A stretch of DNA of 64,000 nucleotides, from contig NZ_CP026095.1 in NCBI RefSeq assembly GCF_004006295.1, positions 1,288,001 to 1,352,000 of the forward strand, given 5' to 3'. The position numbers were made by a program, and so were the translations under genes. Under the pieces are notes generated by a model. It searched no databases, had not been told where the DNA came from, and saw only the letters and a program-made list of their open reading frames with translations. The stretch is from Peribacillus asahii. GTDB lineage: Bacteria; Bacillota; Bacilli; Bacillales; DSM-1321. Shown piece by piece: positions 50,652 through 59,401 of this stretch; the first letter of the stretch is position 1, and each line of letters begins with the position of its first letter.

Positions 50652-51863
50652 ATGGATAAAAAAACAAAACGGATAGCAGATCGCAAGCTGTTAGGGATTG
50701 CTGGGGCAGCCTGGATGTTTGATGCTCTCGATGTGGGGATGCTCTCCTTTATTATTGCGGCTTTGAAAATGGAAGAAGGATGGAACCTGACTGATGTGCA
50801 AGCTGGATGGATTGGAAGTACGCAATCGATTGGGATGGCTGTTGGGGCTTTACTGTTTGGAGCAATGGCGGATAAAGTAGGCCGTAAAAATATTTTAATT
50901 ATTACGCTTTTACTTTTTTCTATCGGAAGCGGGTTATCAGCATTAGTAGGGACGATTAGTTTATTTTTAATTTTACGCTTTTTCATCGGCATGGGGCTGG
51001 GAGGAGAGCTTCCTGTCGCATCTACACTTGTAAGTGAAAGTGTAGCACCGAGCAAACGTGGACGAGTCGTTGTCTTATTAGAAAGTTTTTGGGCGTTAGG
51101 TTGGATTTTATCGGCTCTTATTTCTTATTTTATCATTCCGACATACGGCTGGAGAATTGCTTTAATCTTAAGTGCGTTACCAGCTTTTTATGCGGTATAC
51201 CTACGTTTTAGTTTACCAGACTCACCGAAGTATGAAGAGTTGAAGCCGAAGGAAAAACAATCGATGCTTCAAAATATGAAAAAAGTGTGGGCGAAAGAGT
51301 ATTCCAAACAAACTCTTATTTTATGGGTGCTTTGGTTCTGTGTTGTATTCTCTTACTACGGCATGTTTCTATGGTTACCAAGTGTGATGCTGATGAAAGG
51401 GTTCAGCTTAATTAAAAGCTTTGAATATGTGTTAATTATGACGCTTGCACAGCTTCCAGGTTATTTTACAGCTGCTTGGTTTATTGAAAAAATGGGTCGT
51501 AAATTTGTGTTAATTACTTATTTAATTGGTACAGCAGTGAGCGCTTATTTCTTTGGAACAGCTGAAGAGCTGCCGTTGTTAATTACATCAGGAATTCTTC
51601 TTTCTTTCTTTAACTTAGGTGCATGGGGGGCTTTATACGCTTATACTCCAGAGCAATACCCAACAGTGATTCGGGGAACAGGAGCAGGGATGGCAGCGGC
51701 TATTGGACGTATCGGAGGAATTTTAGGGCCGTTATTAGTCGGGTACTTAGTAGCTGCCAATACATCGATTAGCGCAATTTTTACGATTTTTACCGTTGCC
51801 ATACTAATCGGTGCCATCGCGGTGGCTTTTGGTAAAGAAACAAAAAATACAGTATTAGAATAG
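50652..51863 (+). CDS. naiP: MFS transporter, niacin transporter NaiP-like
   Basis: A 403-residue major-facilitator protein with 12 predicted helices. Seen: the loop 2-3 motif GALLFGAMADKVGRKN, FFIGMGLGGELPVASTLVSE in TM4, and FLWLPSVMLMKGFS. As I remember it, the sequence is very close to B. subtilis NaiP (YceI), including VLLESFWALGW and YAYTPEQYPT, and NaiP imports nicotinate. ATG 50652 follows AGGAGG. No nicotinate operator was identified; the palindrome at 50452 may be its control site. Confidence 0.85.
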   Translation: MDKKTKRIADRKLLGIAGAAWMFDALDVGMLSFIIAALKMEEGWNLTDVQAGWIGSTQSIGMAVGALLFGAMADKVGRKNILIITLLLFSIGSGLSALVGTISLFLILRFFIGMGLGGELPVASTLVSESVAPSKRGRVVVLLESFWALGWILSALISYFIIPTYGWRIALILSALPAFYAVYLRFSLPDSPKYEELKPKEKQSMLQNMKKVWAKEYSKQTLILWVLWFCVVFSYYGMFLWLPSVMLMKGFSLIKSFEYVLIMTLAQLPGYFTAAWFIEKMGRKFVLITYLIGTAVSAYFFGTAEELPLLITSGILLSFFNLGAWGALYAYTPEQYPTVIRGTGAGMAAAIGRIGGILGPLLVGYLVAANTSISAIFTIFTVAILIGAIAVAFGKETKNTVLE

Positions 51864-51947
51864 AAATTTGAGAAAGGGGTGCACTTGCACTCTTTTTTCA
51901 TTTAGGTTATGCTAGCATAGTTGAGCAAACGATTTCCTATGTTGATA

Positions 51948-51976
51948 TTGACATTTATTTACTAATCATATAGTAT
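51948..51976 (+). promoter_or_regulatory. Promoter of the S-box transcript
   Basis: Perfect TTGACA, a 17-base spacer and TAGTAT, 27 bases before the first riboswitch stem. Confidence 0.7.
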
Positions 51977-52002
51977 TTATATACTTTCATATTACTTTTT
52001 AA

Positions 52003-52156
52003 TTCTTATCCAGAGAGGTGGAGGGATTTGGCCCTTTGAAGCCTCGGCAACAGACCTGTTATAGGAACTGTGCCACATCCAACAAGCAGATGCTTGGAAG
52101 ATAAGAAGAGTCGAATGAATACAGTAGCCTCTTCTTGGATAAGAAGAGGCTTTTTA
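52003..52156 (+). promoter_or_regulatory. SAM-I riboswitch (S-box) with terminator
   Basis: The aptamer (52003-52107) shows the S-box core: CTTATC, AGAGAGGTGGAGGG, GGCCCTTTGAAGCCTCGGCA, GTGCC and the closing GATAAG (P1 pairs 52005-52010 with 52100-52105). The terminator AGCCTCTTCTT/AAGAAGAGGCT plus T run (52126-52156) can compete with an antiterminator formed with AAGAAGAG at 52103. S-boxes stop transcription when S-adenosylmethionine is plentiful. The gene next downstream is not a methionine-pathway enzyme. Confidence 0.95.
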
Positions 52157-52239
52157 AATATGCGCTGAATGTAGCTGGAATATGGAATGATATAAGAGGT
52201 TCAGGTATCACATAAACAGAATAGAAAGGGGTTATACAT

Positions 52240-52425
52240 ATGGAATTATTTAAAAAGATTGAAGAGAGAAAAGCGCTGTTAATTGATAAATTATTAGCAA
52301 AAGGTGTATACAAAACAAAAGACGAGCGGCATTTATATGATGTTCCATTAAAAGTATTAGAAGATGAATATAAGCTTGTTGTTAATAAACCCGATCAACA
52401 CTCCTCTTCCTCATGGATGACATAG
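52240..52425 (+). CDS. Small Fbp-like protein behind an S-box
   Basis: A 61-residue protein with the pattern RKALLIDKLLAKGVYKTKDE and RHLYDVPLKVLEDEY, resembling the small Fur-regulated basic protein (Fbp) family of Bacillus, proposed RNA chaperones in iron sparing. ATG 52240 follows AGAAAGGGG, 84 bases after the riboswitch terminator, with no other promoter evident. No Fur box is seen, so control by SAM rather than iron is inferred. The C-terminus is Ser-rich and less basic than in FbpA/B. Confidence 0.7.
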   Translation: MELFKKIEERKALLIDKLLAKGVYKTKDERHLYDVPLKVLEDEYKLVVNKPDQHSSSSWMT

Positions 52426-52619
52426 TGAAGATTGATTTGTTTACATAAACATGAAAATTGGAAGTTATGTTCGGATTGTCACAAAATATTCAAGAAATGT
52501 ATTCATATTTGAGGATGTTTACAAATTTATCACAATTAGAAGGGATAAATTAGATTGATTTGGGACTAATTATCTATTATGATATTTTTGTAAATATATT
52601 GAAAAGTGGGAAATGGACG

Positions 52620-52781
52620 ATGAAGAAACTATATGCTGAACTAATTAATGAAAAAATTGAGGAAAAAAGACAAGAAATGATTAGATTAGCTATAGATTTT
52701 GGTTTTACAAGTCAGCTGGCGGTTCAAGCAAGTCAAGAGCTCGATTCTCTTTTAAATGCGGCTGCAACTAGAGACAAATAG
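52620..52781 (+). CDS. Spo0E-like aspartyl-phosphate phosphatase
   Basis: A 53-residue protein. The likely start is ATG 52620 behind GGGAAATGGACG; an upstream ATG at 52560 lacks a ribosome site. The helical hairpin RQEMIRLAIDFGFTSQLAVQ followed by SQELD is the signature of Spo0E/YisI/YnzD phosphatases, which remove phosphate from Spo0A and so delay sporulation. The short length is typical of the family. It is followed by a terminator. Confidence 0.88.
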   Translation: MKKLYAELINEKIEEKRQEMIRLAIDFGFTSQLAVQASQELDSLLNAAATRDK

Positions 52782-52820
52782 TTACACACTTCCTTTTCAA
52801 ACAGATATTTGAAAAAATTC

Positions 52821-52860
52821 AAGAAAGCTATTGCTAAAAAATGAGCAATAGCTTTCTTTT
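52821..52860 (+). terminator. Terminator after the Spo0E-like gene
   Basis: AAGAAAGCTATTGCT pairs with AGCAATAGCTTTCTT, followed by T residues. Confidence 0.9.
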
Positions 52861-53002
52861 ATGTTGGCTATAATAAGCTTGTGAATCTAAAGCGATATTT
52901 AAGAAAGCCTTTAGGAGATGACTGCCGTTCATTCACAATTAGAATCCCTTAAGGGGGGGAGATTGAGTGATACTACAGGTCGACAAAAAGGGGTGTGTCA
53001 TC

Positions 53003-53521
53003 ATGGAAAAAACAAAAAAATGCCGGGACTCTCTAGTTGTTAAAACAAGTATCGTTCTTCCTCCAGACACGAATAATATTGGTACGATGTTTGGAGGGAA
53101 ATTAATGGCGCAAATTGATGACATAGCAGCTATTTCAGCAATGCGCCATGCTCGGTCGCATGTTGTAACGGCTTCAACGGATTCGGTGGATTTTCTGCAT
53201 CCAATTTCTGAAGGCAATGCGGTTTGTTTAGAAAGCTTTGTTACTTATACGGGCCGCACCTCCATGGAAGTGGTGGTAAAAGTAGTAGCTGAAGATTTGC
53301 AAAGCGGTGTTCAAAATTTATGCGCTCTTTCTTTTTTAACTTTTGTAGCGATTGATGAAAAGGGAAAACCTATTTCTGTTCCTCGTTTAATTTCAGAAAC
53401 AGAAACGGAGAAAGCGCTATATGAATCAGCGAAAGAACGAGCACAAGCGAGAAAGAAGCGGAGAACAGATACACAATATATTGCCGATACTATTGGAAAC
53501 GACCTTGTTTGGTCTTTATGA
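53003..53521 (+). CDS. Acyl-CoA thioesterase, hotdog fold (YkhA/BFIT type)
   Basis: A 172-residue thioesterase that hydrolyses acyl-CoA. Seen: NNIGTMFGGKLMAQIDDIAA, where the catalytic Asp/Asn and helix lie, and ASTDSVDFLHPISEGN, which fits the YkhA-type hotdog domain. Two starts are possible: ATG 53003 with AAAAGGGG (matches family N-termini) and GTG 52967 with an even stronger AAGGGGGGAG. I prefer 53003. The C-terminal RAQARKKRRTD is basic. A single-gene unit closed by a terminator. Confidence 0.87.
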   Translation: MEKTKKCRDSLVVKTSIVLPPDTNNIGTMFGGKLMAQIDDIAAISAMRHARSHVVTASTDSVDFLHPISEGNAVCLESFVTYTGRTSMEVVVKVVAEDLQSGVQNLCALSFLTFVAIDEKGKPISVPRLISETETEKALYESAKERAQARKKRRTDTQYIADTIGNDLVWSL

Positions 53522-53549
53522 AAAATCGAGTAAATACTCGATTTTTTTG
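53522..53549 (+). terminator. Terminator after the thioesterase gene
   Basis: AAAATCGAGTA pairs with TACTCGATTTT, followed by a T run. Confidence 0.88.
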
Positions 53550-53665
53550 TTGTTCAAAAGGTATAAAAAAATAAAAATGATTAAAAATAACAGTAATTAT
53601 TTGAGAAAATAACCAAAAAGTGTTAAAAGTTGAGTAATGTTATAAAAACGGTTAGGGGGATAGGC

Positions 53666-54673
53666 ATGGAAAAGGAACTCCTGCGAGTAGAAAACCTAAC
53701 AACCTCATTTTGTATTGATGATCAATATTATGCAGCTGTTGACGATTTATCTTTTACCGTTCATGAAAATGAAATTGTTGCCATTGTAGGAGAGTCCGGC
53801 TGCGGTAAGAGTGCACTTGCTTTGTCTATTATGCAATTGCACGATAAAAAGCGAACAAAATCAGAAGGTTCTATTATATATAAAGGGACAAACTTATTGA
53901 ATGCAGCAGAATCGAAGTTAAATAAAGTTCGCGGTCGACATATTAGCATGATTTTTCAAGAGCCGTTAACGGCATTAAATCCCCTTATGACAGTTGGTAA
54001 ACAAATAGAAGAAAGTCTTCATTATCATACAGATTTATCAAAGAAACAGCAAAAAGCTAAAACGTTTACTCTGCTTGAACAAGTCGGGATTCCGTATCCA
54101 AAACGCACCTATAAGCAATATCCTCATGAATTGTCAGGAGGAATGCGACAAAGAGTGATGATTGCAATTGCCGTAGCTTGTTCTCCTTCCCTTGTTATTG
54201 CCGATGAACCAACCACTGCACTAGATGTAACCATCCAAGCACAAATTCTAGATTTATTAAAAGACATTCAACAAAAAACAAAGATGGGTATTATTTTTAT
54301 TACCCATGATTTAGGCGTTGTCGCAGAGATTGCCGATCAAGTGATTGTTATGTATGCGGGACAAATTGTTGAAAAAGGAAGTGTAAAAACAATATTGGAG
54401 AGGCCGCTTCATCCCTATACGAAGTCTTTGCTTTACTCTATCCCTACTGTGACGAAAGAAAAGAGTCGATTGCATGTCATTCAAGGGATGGTGCCGCCTA
54501 TTGCGAAAATTAACAGAAGCGGCTGTCGGTTTAAAGAGAGGATTCCATGGATTTCTGTGCAATCGCATGCGCAATTTCCGAGGCTGCATGAAGTGGAACC
54601 AGGTCATTTTGTTCGCTGCACTTGTTATAAACAGTTTCACTTTCCGGAAGAAGGAGGTACAGCGATTCGATGA
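53666..54673 (+). CDS. Oligopeptide ABC transporter ATP-binding protein (OppD/DppD type)
   Basis: A 335-residue ATPase energising peptide uptake. The start is ATG 53666 after TTAGGGGG. Seen: Walker [10 protein letters not shown], signature [10 protein letters not shown], Walker [13 protein letters not shown] and the switch His in FITHDLG. The C-terminal oligopeptide motif begins RSGCRF and ends [10 protein letters not shown]. In between, the residues expected to carry a Cys pair read [14 protein letters not shown], while a neighbouring frame reads [10 protein letters not shown]. This suggests two compensating frameshifts (about 54541-54575). It is the first gene of a five-gene transporter operon and its stop overlaps the next start (ATGA). 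Confidence 0.9.
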   Translation: MEKELLRVENLTTSFCIDDQYYAAVDDLSFTVHENEIVAIVGESGCGKSALALSIMQLHDKKRTKSEGSIIYKGTNLLNAAESKLNKVRGRHISMIFQEPLTALNPLMTVGKQIEESLHYHTDLSKKQQKAKTFTLLEQVGIPYPKRTYKQYPHELSGGMRQRVMIAIAVACSPSLVIADEPTTALDVTIQAQILDLLKDIQQKTKMGIIFITHDLGVVAEIADQVIVMYAGQIVEKGSVKTILERPLHPYTKSLLYSIPTVTKEKSRLHVIQGMVPPIAKINRSGCRFKERIPWISVQSHAQFPRLHEVEPGHFVRCTCYKQFHFPEEGGTAIR

Positions 54674-55596
54674 CGTTGCTAAAAGTAGAAGATATCAAAG
54701 TTTATTTTCCAATTCGAGGCGGTTTATTTCATACAGTAGTAGACCATGTTCGGGCGGTGGATGGTGTTTCTTTTGAATTACAGCAAGGAGAAACGTACGG
54801 ACTTGTTGGCGAGTCGGGAAGCGGCAAATCTACAACAGGAAAGGCTATTGTAAAGCTGCATCAGGTGACTGCTGGAACCATTACGTTTCAAGGCAAAGAT
54901 CTTACGTATTTGAGCAGAGGAGAAATGAAGCCTTTTCGTAAAGATATTCAAATGATATTTCAAGATCCATATTCCTCTTTAAATCCGAAAAAGCGCGTGC
55001 TGGATATCATTGCGGAGCCGATTCGAAATTTTGAACGTGTATCGGCAACGGAAGAGAGAAAAATCGTGCAACAGTATTTAGAAAGAGTGGGGCTAAATCC
55101 AGATTCTATTTATAAATATCCACATGAATTTTCGGGTGGACAGCGTCAGCGGATTGGTATCGCTCGTTCTTTAACGTTGAAACCTAAATTGATTATTGCG
55201 GATGAACCTGTGTCAGCCTTGGATGTATCCGTCCAAGCACAAGTATTGAACTTTCTTCAAGATTTGCAAAAAGAATTTCAGTTAACTTATTTATTTGTAG
55301 GGCATGATCTTGGTGTCATTCGGCATATGTGTGACCGCATTGGTGTGATGTATCGCGGGCGGTTAGTGGAGGAAGGAACGAGTCAAGATATTTACAAAAA
55401 TCCACAGCATATTTATACGAAACGGTTAATGGCCGCGATTCCCGATTTATCACCTGATGCTCGCGGGCAAAAAATAAGGCTTCGAAAACAGGTAGCTGAA
55501 GAATACAAGCAATTGTATTCTACCTTCTTCGATGAAAATGGACGAGCGTATGATTTAAAGCCGATTAGTGCCACACATAAAGTAGCATTGCCATAG
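54670..55596 (+). CDS. Oligopeptide ABC transporter ATP-binding protein (OppF/DppF type)
   Basis: A 308-residue ATPase, partner of the OppD-like subunit. Seen: Walker A GESGSGKST, signature EFSGGQRQRIGIARSL, Walker B LIIADEPVSALDVS and the switch His in FVGHDLG. The N-terminal YFPIRGGLFHTVVDHVRAVD is typical of the F subunit. ATG 54670 follows AAGAAGGAGG and overlaps the oppD-like stop by four bases, indicating translational coupling. Confidence 0.92.
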   Translation: MTLLKVEDIKVYFPIRGGLFHTVVDHVRAVDGVSFELQQGETYGLVGESGSGKSTTGKAIVKLHQVTAGTITFQGKDLTYLSRGEMKPFRKDIQMIFQDPYSSLNPKKRVLDIIAEPIRNFERVSATEERKIVQQYLERVGLNPDSIYKYPHEFSGGQRQRIGIARSLTLKPKLIIADEPVSALDVSVQAQVLNFLQDLQKEFQLTYLFVGHDLGVIRHMCDRIGVMYRGRLVEEGTSQDIYKNPQHIYTKRLMAAIPDLSPDARGQKIRLRKQVAEEYKQLYSTFFDENGRAYDLKPISATHKVALP

Positions 55597-55613
55597 GAGG
55601 TGAGAGGAAACCT

Positions 55614-56579
55614 ATGTGGAAATTTATTGTACGCCGGTTATTGATGATGATTCCGCAGTTATTTATTTTAAGTGTTCTTGTATTTATGATGGCTAAAGCA
55701 ATGCCGGGTGATGCTTTAGGAGGAAGAGAAATTGATCCGCGAGCTAATCCAGATGTGATTGAAGCACAGCGAGAAAAGATGGGATTAAATGATCCTTGGT
55801 ATGAACAATATATTCGATGGGTGAGCAATGTTTCAAAGGGAGATTGGGGAGTATCGTACACACATAAAGTACAAGTAACGGATGTGATTGAAGACCGAAT
55901 CTGGAATACAGTGAATTTGGCTCTCTTGACTTTAATTTTTACGTATTTAATCGCTATACCACTTGGGTTAATAAGTGGACGGTACAGCGATTCATGGATT
56001 GATAAAGTGATTACAGGTTATACGTATATAGGCTTTGCGACTCCTATGTTTATCTTTGCGATTATTATGCTCTTTGTATTCGGTTTTTCCCTTGATTTAT
56101 TTCCGACGGGGGGAAGCGTTAATCCTACAGTGGAAGAAGGGACGTTTGCCTATGTACTAAGTAAAATTAATCATATGATTTTACCAGCGTTTAGTACGGC
56201 AATTGTTTCTACAACGGTTATCATTCAATATTTGAGGAATGAAGTCATTGATAATAAAATGAAGGATTTTGTTCGAACAGCAAAAGCGAAAGGCGTACCA
56301 GAAACAAATATTTATACTCATCATGTATTACGAAACTCTTTTTTACCGATTGCGGCTTTTTTAGGCTATGAAATTACGGGCTTAGTGGGTGGAGCGGTAA
56401 TTATTGAGACGATTTTTAATTATCCAGGCATCGGTCAATTATTTCTGAGCTCTGTTCATGCCCGTGATTTTAGTGTTGTTACCGCAGTTGTCATGATGAC
56501 TGGCTTTGCTACCCTATTGGGGACTCTTCTGTCCGATATTATTCTAAGTATAGTCGATCCGCGTATACGGATTGACTAA
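55614..56579 (+). CDS. Oligopeptide ABC transporter permease (OppB/DppB type)
   Basis: A 321-residue inner-membrane permease with about six helices. Seen: the N-terminal MWKFIVRRLLMMIPQLFILS, the EAA-loop region RTAKAKGVPETNIYTHHVLR that docks the ATPase, and IIETIFNYPGIGQL. The length is typical. It lies 17 bases after the OppF-like gene, with GGAGGTGAGAGG as ribosome site. Confidence 0.92.
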   Translation: MWKFIVRRLLMMIPQLFILSVLVFMMAKAMPGDALGGREIDPRANPDVIEAQREKMGLNDPWYEQYIRWVSNVSKGDWGVSYTHKVQVTDVIEDRIWNTVNLALLTLIFTYLIAIPLGLISGRYSDSWIDKVITGYTYIGFATPMFIFAIIMLFVFGFSLDLFPTGGSVNPTVEEGTFAYVLSKINHMILPAFSTAIVSTTVIIQYLRNEVIDNKMKDFVRTAKAKGVPETNIYTHHVLRNSFLPIAAFLGYEITGLVGGAVIIETIFNYPGIGQLFLSSVHARDFSVVTAVVMMTGFATLLGTLLSDIILSIVDPRIRID

Positions 56580-56597
56580 GGAGAGGTGAAGCGAGTA

Positions 56598-57500
56598 ATG
56601 GAATTGAACGTAAATACAGAAAAACATGGACAATCTATACAAATAACTCCTTCTGGAAGACAGCTAATTTGGCAGCAAATGAAAAAAGACCGTCTAGCGA
56701 TGGGTTCGTTCATTTTCTTAGTTTCCATCCTGCTCTTTGTGTACAGCGCAGCTTTTGTTATGGATGCAGAAGAAATTGCCCGAATTAACTTACGAGCTCT
56801 TCATCAACCTCCTTCTCTGGAGCATTGGTTAGGGACGGATTATGGAGGACGAGATGTATTTGGTCAATTAATTATTGGAACGCGTAATTCGTTTACGATT
56901 AGCTTTTGTATCACATTGTTAACCGCTTTGATTGGGTTAACAACGGGACTTGTGGCTGGTTATTTCGGCGGGGTGACTGACCATGTTGTCATGCGCATTA
57001 TTGACTTTATCATCTCTTTACCGACGACGATGTTTATTATTGTGTTAGTGACGATTATTCCCGAATTTACAATATGGTCGTTTATTCTAGTGATGACTTT
57101 ATTTTATTGGACAGGCAAGGCTCGATTGATTCGTTCCAAAGTGTTAGCGGAGCGAGAATTAGATTATGTTCAAGCTTCACAAACGTTAGGAACCCCGCAT
57201 TGGAAGATTATGTTCTTTCAAATTTTTCCTAATGTAAGTTCGATTATCATCGTGAATTTTATTTTGAATTTAGCAGGGAATATTGGGCTTGAATCAGCTT
57301 TAACGTATTTAGGATTTGGGTTGCCAGAAAGTACACCGAGTCTTGGAACTCTCATTAGCTATGCAAGAAATCCGGATGTGTTAGAGCATAAATGGTGGGT
57401 ATGGCTGCCAGCTTCCGTCATGATTCTTGTGATGATGTTAAGTATCAATTTTGTCGGTCAAGCGATTAAACGTGCGACGGACGCTAGACAAAGAAGATAA
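56598..57500 (+). CDS. Oligopeptide ABC transporter permease (OppC/DppC type)
   Basis: A 300-residue permease. The start is ATG 56598, about ten bases after AAGGAGAGG; an in-frame GTG at 56586 overlaps that site. Seen: the N-terminal WQQMKKDRLAMGSFIFLVS, LGTDYGGRDVFGQLIIGTRN (a hallmark of OppC/DppC), and the EAA-loop LDYVQASQTLGTPHWKIMFF. Six helices are predicted. It lies 18 bases after the OppB-like gene. Confidence 0.92.
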   Translation: MELNVNTEKHGQSIQITPSGRQLIWQQMKKDRLAMGSFIFLVSILLFVYSAAFVMDAEEIARINLRALHQPPSLEHWLGTDYGGRDVFGQLIIGTRNSFTISFCITLLTALIGLTTGLVAGYFGGVTDHVVMRIIDFIISLPTTMFIIVLVTIIPEFTIWSFILVMTLFYWTGKARLIRSKVLAERELDYVQASQTLGTPHWKIMFFQIFPNVSSIIIVNFILNLAGNIGLESALTYLGFGLPESTPSLGTLISYARNPDVLEHKWWVWLPASVMILVMMLSINFVGQAIKRATDARQRR

Positions 57501-57524
57501 CGAACAACAAGAGGAAGGTTTTTT

Positions 57525-59291
57525 ATGAACGCTAAAGGCTATCAAGTATTATGTACATTCATAAGCTTCATATTAGTAGCAGCTTGTCAATCGGGACAAA
57601 AGATGGAGGAAGTCCATCAAGAAGTGGCAGGTGTTAGAACGAGTCAGACGTTTTTAACAAAAACAACGAACACAGCCAATGCACTTGAAGGTGGTCATTT
57701 GAATTATGGTTTAGTCGCAGACAGTCCGTTCGAAGGAATATTAAATGGAGTTTTTTTTGAAAATGCGTATGACGCGGAAATCTTGCAATTTTTTGATGAA
57801 GCGTTGCTCGCGACAGATGAGAATTCGCAATTTACTCAAGAGGGTGCCGCGACATATGAAATGTCTAAAGACTATAAAACGATGACGATTACGATTCGAG
57901 CCGGTGTTAAGTGGCATGATGGCAACCCTGTAACAGGGGAAGATTTAGAGTTTGCTTATTTAACAATTGGTCACCCTGATTATAACGGATCGCGCTATGA
58001 TACAACTTTTCAAAATATTGTTGGAATGGATGACTATCACGCAGGAAAAGCAGAGCGTATCTCTGGTATTAAAGTGGCTGGAAATCGGGTTTCGTTAACC
58101 TTTAAAGAAGCCAATCCATCGATTTTAACAGGGGTGTGGACGTATCCGCTTCATAAAAAGTATCTAGGGGATATTCCAGTCGCACAAATGTCCGCTTCTG
58201 CGAAAATCCGTCAACATCCAATCGGTTTTGGACCATTTAAAGTAAAGAAAATTGTTCAGGGGGAAGCGATTGAGTTTGAAGCTTTTGATGATTATTGGAA
58301 AGGAAAGCCGAAGCTTGATCGTATTTCTCTATCTGTTGTGAACTCAACCACAGCCGTTAAAGCGTTGCAGGCTGGAAAAATTGATGTTGCTAAGATTTCG
58401 GCTGACTTGTATGAGGGAGCAAAGAAGTTAACGAATGTCAATCTTCTTGGACAAATGGAATCAACCTATACGTATATCGGTTTTAAGCTAGGTCATTATG
58501 ATTTAGATAAGAAAGAAAATGTAATGGGCGGAACGAAGTTGTCAGATAAACGTGTTCGCCAGGCAATCGGTTATGCGATTAATAATGATGAAGTCGGACG
58601 ATTTTTATATAAAGGACTTCGTTTTCAAGCGAATACGGTGATTCCGCCTACACAGCCTAATTATTATGATACAAGTCTTGCAGGGTATACGTATAATCCT
58701 GAAAAAGCAAAGAAGTTATTAGATGAAGCAGGTTATGTGGATCGAAATGGTGACGGCTTTCGGGAGGATCCAAAAGGAAAGGAATTTGTACTTAATTTTG
58801 CCTCAATGGCTGGTGGAGACGCAGCTGAGCCATTAGCTCGGTACTATATTCAGCAATGGCGGGATATGGGTCTACATGTCCAATTGTTAGAAGGAAGGCT
58901 TCATGAGTTTAACTCTTTTTATGATCGCTTGAAAAAAGATGATCAAAAGATTGATTTATATCAAGCCGCTTTTGGTGTTGGTTCGGATCCTGATCCATCC
59001 GGCCTGTGGGCAAGAGACGCCGCTTTCAATTATACCCGGTGGGTGAATGAAAAGAATGATGAGCTTTTGCAAAAAGGAGTTTCAGTAGAGGCGTTTAATA
59101 ACGAGTATCGTGCAGAGGTTTATAAAGAATGGCAAGCATTGATTAAAGAAGAAGCACCGCTTATTCCTACTTTATTTCGCTATGGATTTTTAGGAGTAAA
59201 CGAACGGGTGCGAGATTTGGAGCTTGAAGCAGGCAGTGTCCATGTAGATTGGTCGAAGGTAGCAGTAACAGCTGAAAAACCAATTAAATAA
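57525..59291 (+). CDS. Oligopeptide-binding lipoprotein (OppA type, SBP family 5)
   Basis: A 588-residue extracellular solute-binding lipoprotein. The signal peptide ends in the lipobox LVAAC (Cys at about residue 21). The mature part has the family 5 signature region (YKTMTITIRAGVKWHDGNPV), GFGPFKVKKIVQGEAIEF, AIGYAINNDEVG and YTYNPEKAKKLLDEAGY. It captures peptides for the OppBCDF-like complex. Its position at the end of the operon, rather than the start as in B. subtilis opp, is unusual but occurs in other peptide systems. ATG 57525 follows AGAGGAAGG. Confidence 0.92.
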   Translation: MNAKGYQVLCTFISFILVAACQSGQKMEEVHQEVAGVRTSQTFLTKTTNTANALEGGHLNYGLVADSPFEGILNGVFFENAYDAEILQFFDEALLATDENSQFTQEGAATYEMSKDYKTMTITIRAGVKWHDGNPVTGEDLEFAYLTIGHPDYNGSRYDTTFQNIVGMDDYHAGKAERISGIKVAGNRVSLTFKEANPSILTGVWTYPLHKKYLGDIPVAQMSASAKIRQHPIGFGPFKVKKIVQGEAIEFEAFDDYWKGKPKLDRISLSVVNSTTAVKALQAGKIDVAKISADLYEGAKKLTNVNLLGQMESTYTYIGFKLGHYDLDKKENVMGGTKLSDKRVRQAIGYAINNDEVGRFLYKGLRFQANTVIPPTQPNYYDTSLAGYTYNPEKAKKLLDEAGYVDRNGDGFREDPKGKEFVLNFASMAGGDAAEPLARYYIQQWRDMGLHVQLLEGRLHEFNSFYDRLKKDDQKIDLYQAAFGVGSDPDPSGLWARDAAFNYTRWVNEKNDELLQKGVSVEAFNNEYRAEVYKEWQALIKEEAPLIPTLFRYGFLGVNERVRDLELEAGSVHVDWSKVAVTAEKPIK

Positions 59292-59301
59292 TCAACAAAA
59301 A

Positions 59302-59325
59302 GCCGGTTCGTTTGCTGAATCGGCC
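59302..59325 (+). terminator. Possible terminator after the peptide transporter operon
   Basis: GCCGGTTC pairs with GAATCGGCC, but the T run is short, so read-through into the peptidase gene is possible. Confidence 0.5.
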
Positions 59326-59401
59326 ATTTGCTATGGAGCGCTGCTTTTTCCTCTAAGTAAAAAACGGTATACTTAGTGTACGAAGAAAGGGAGTGTTGAT
59401 C

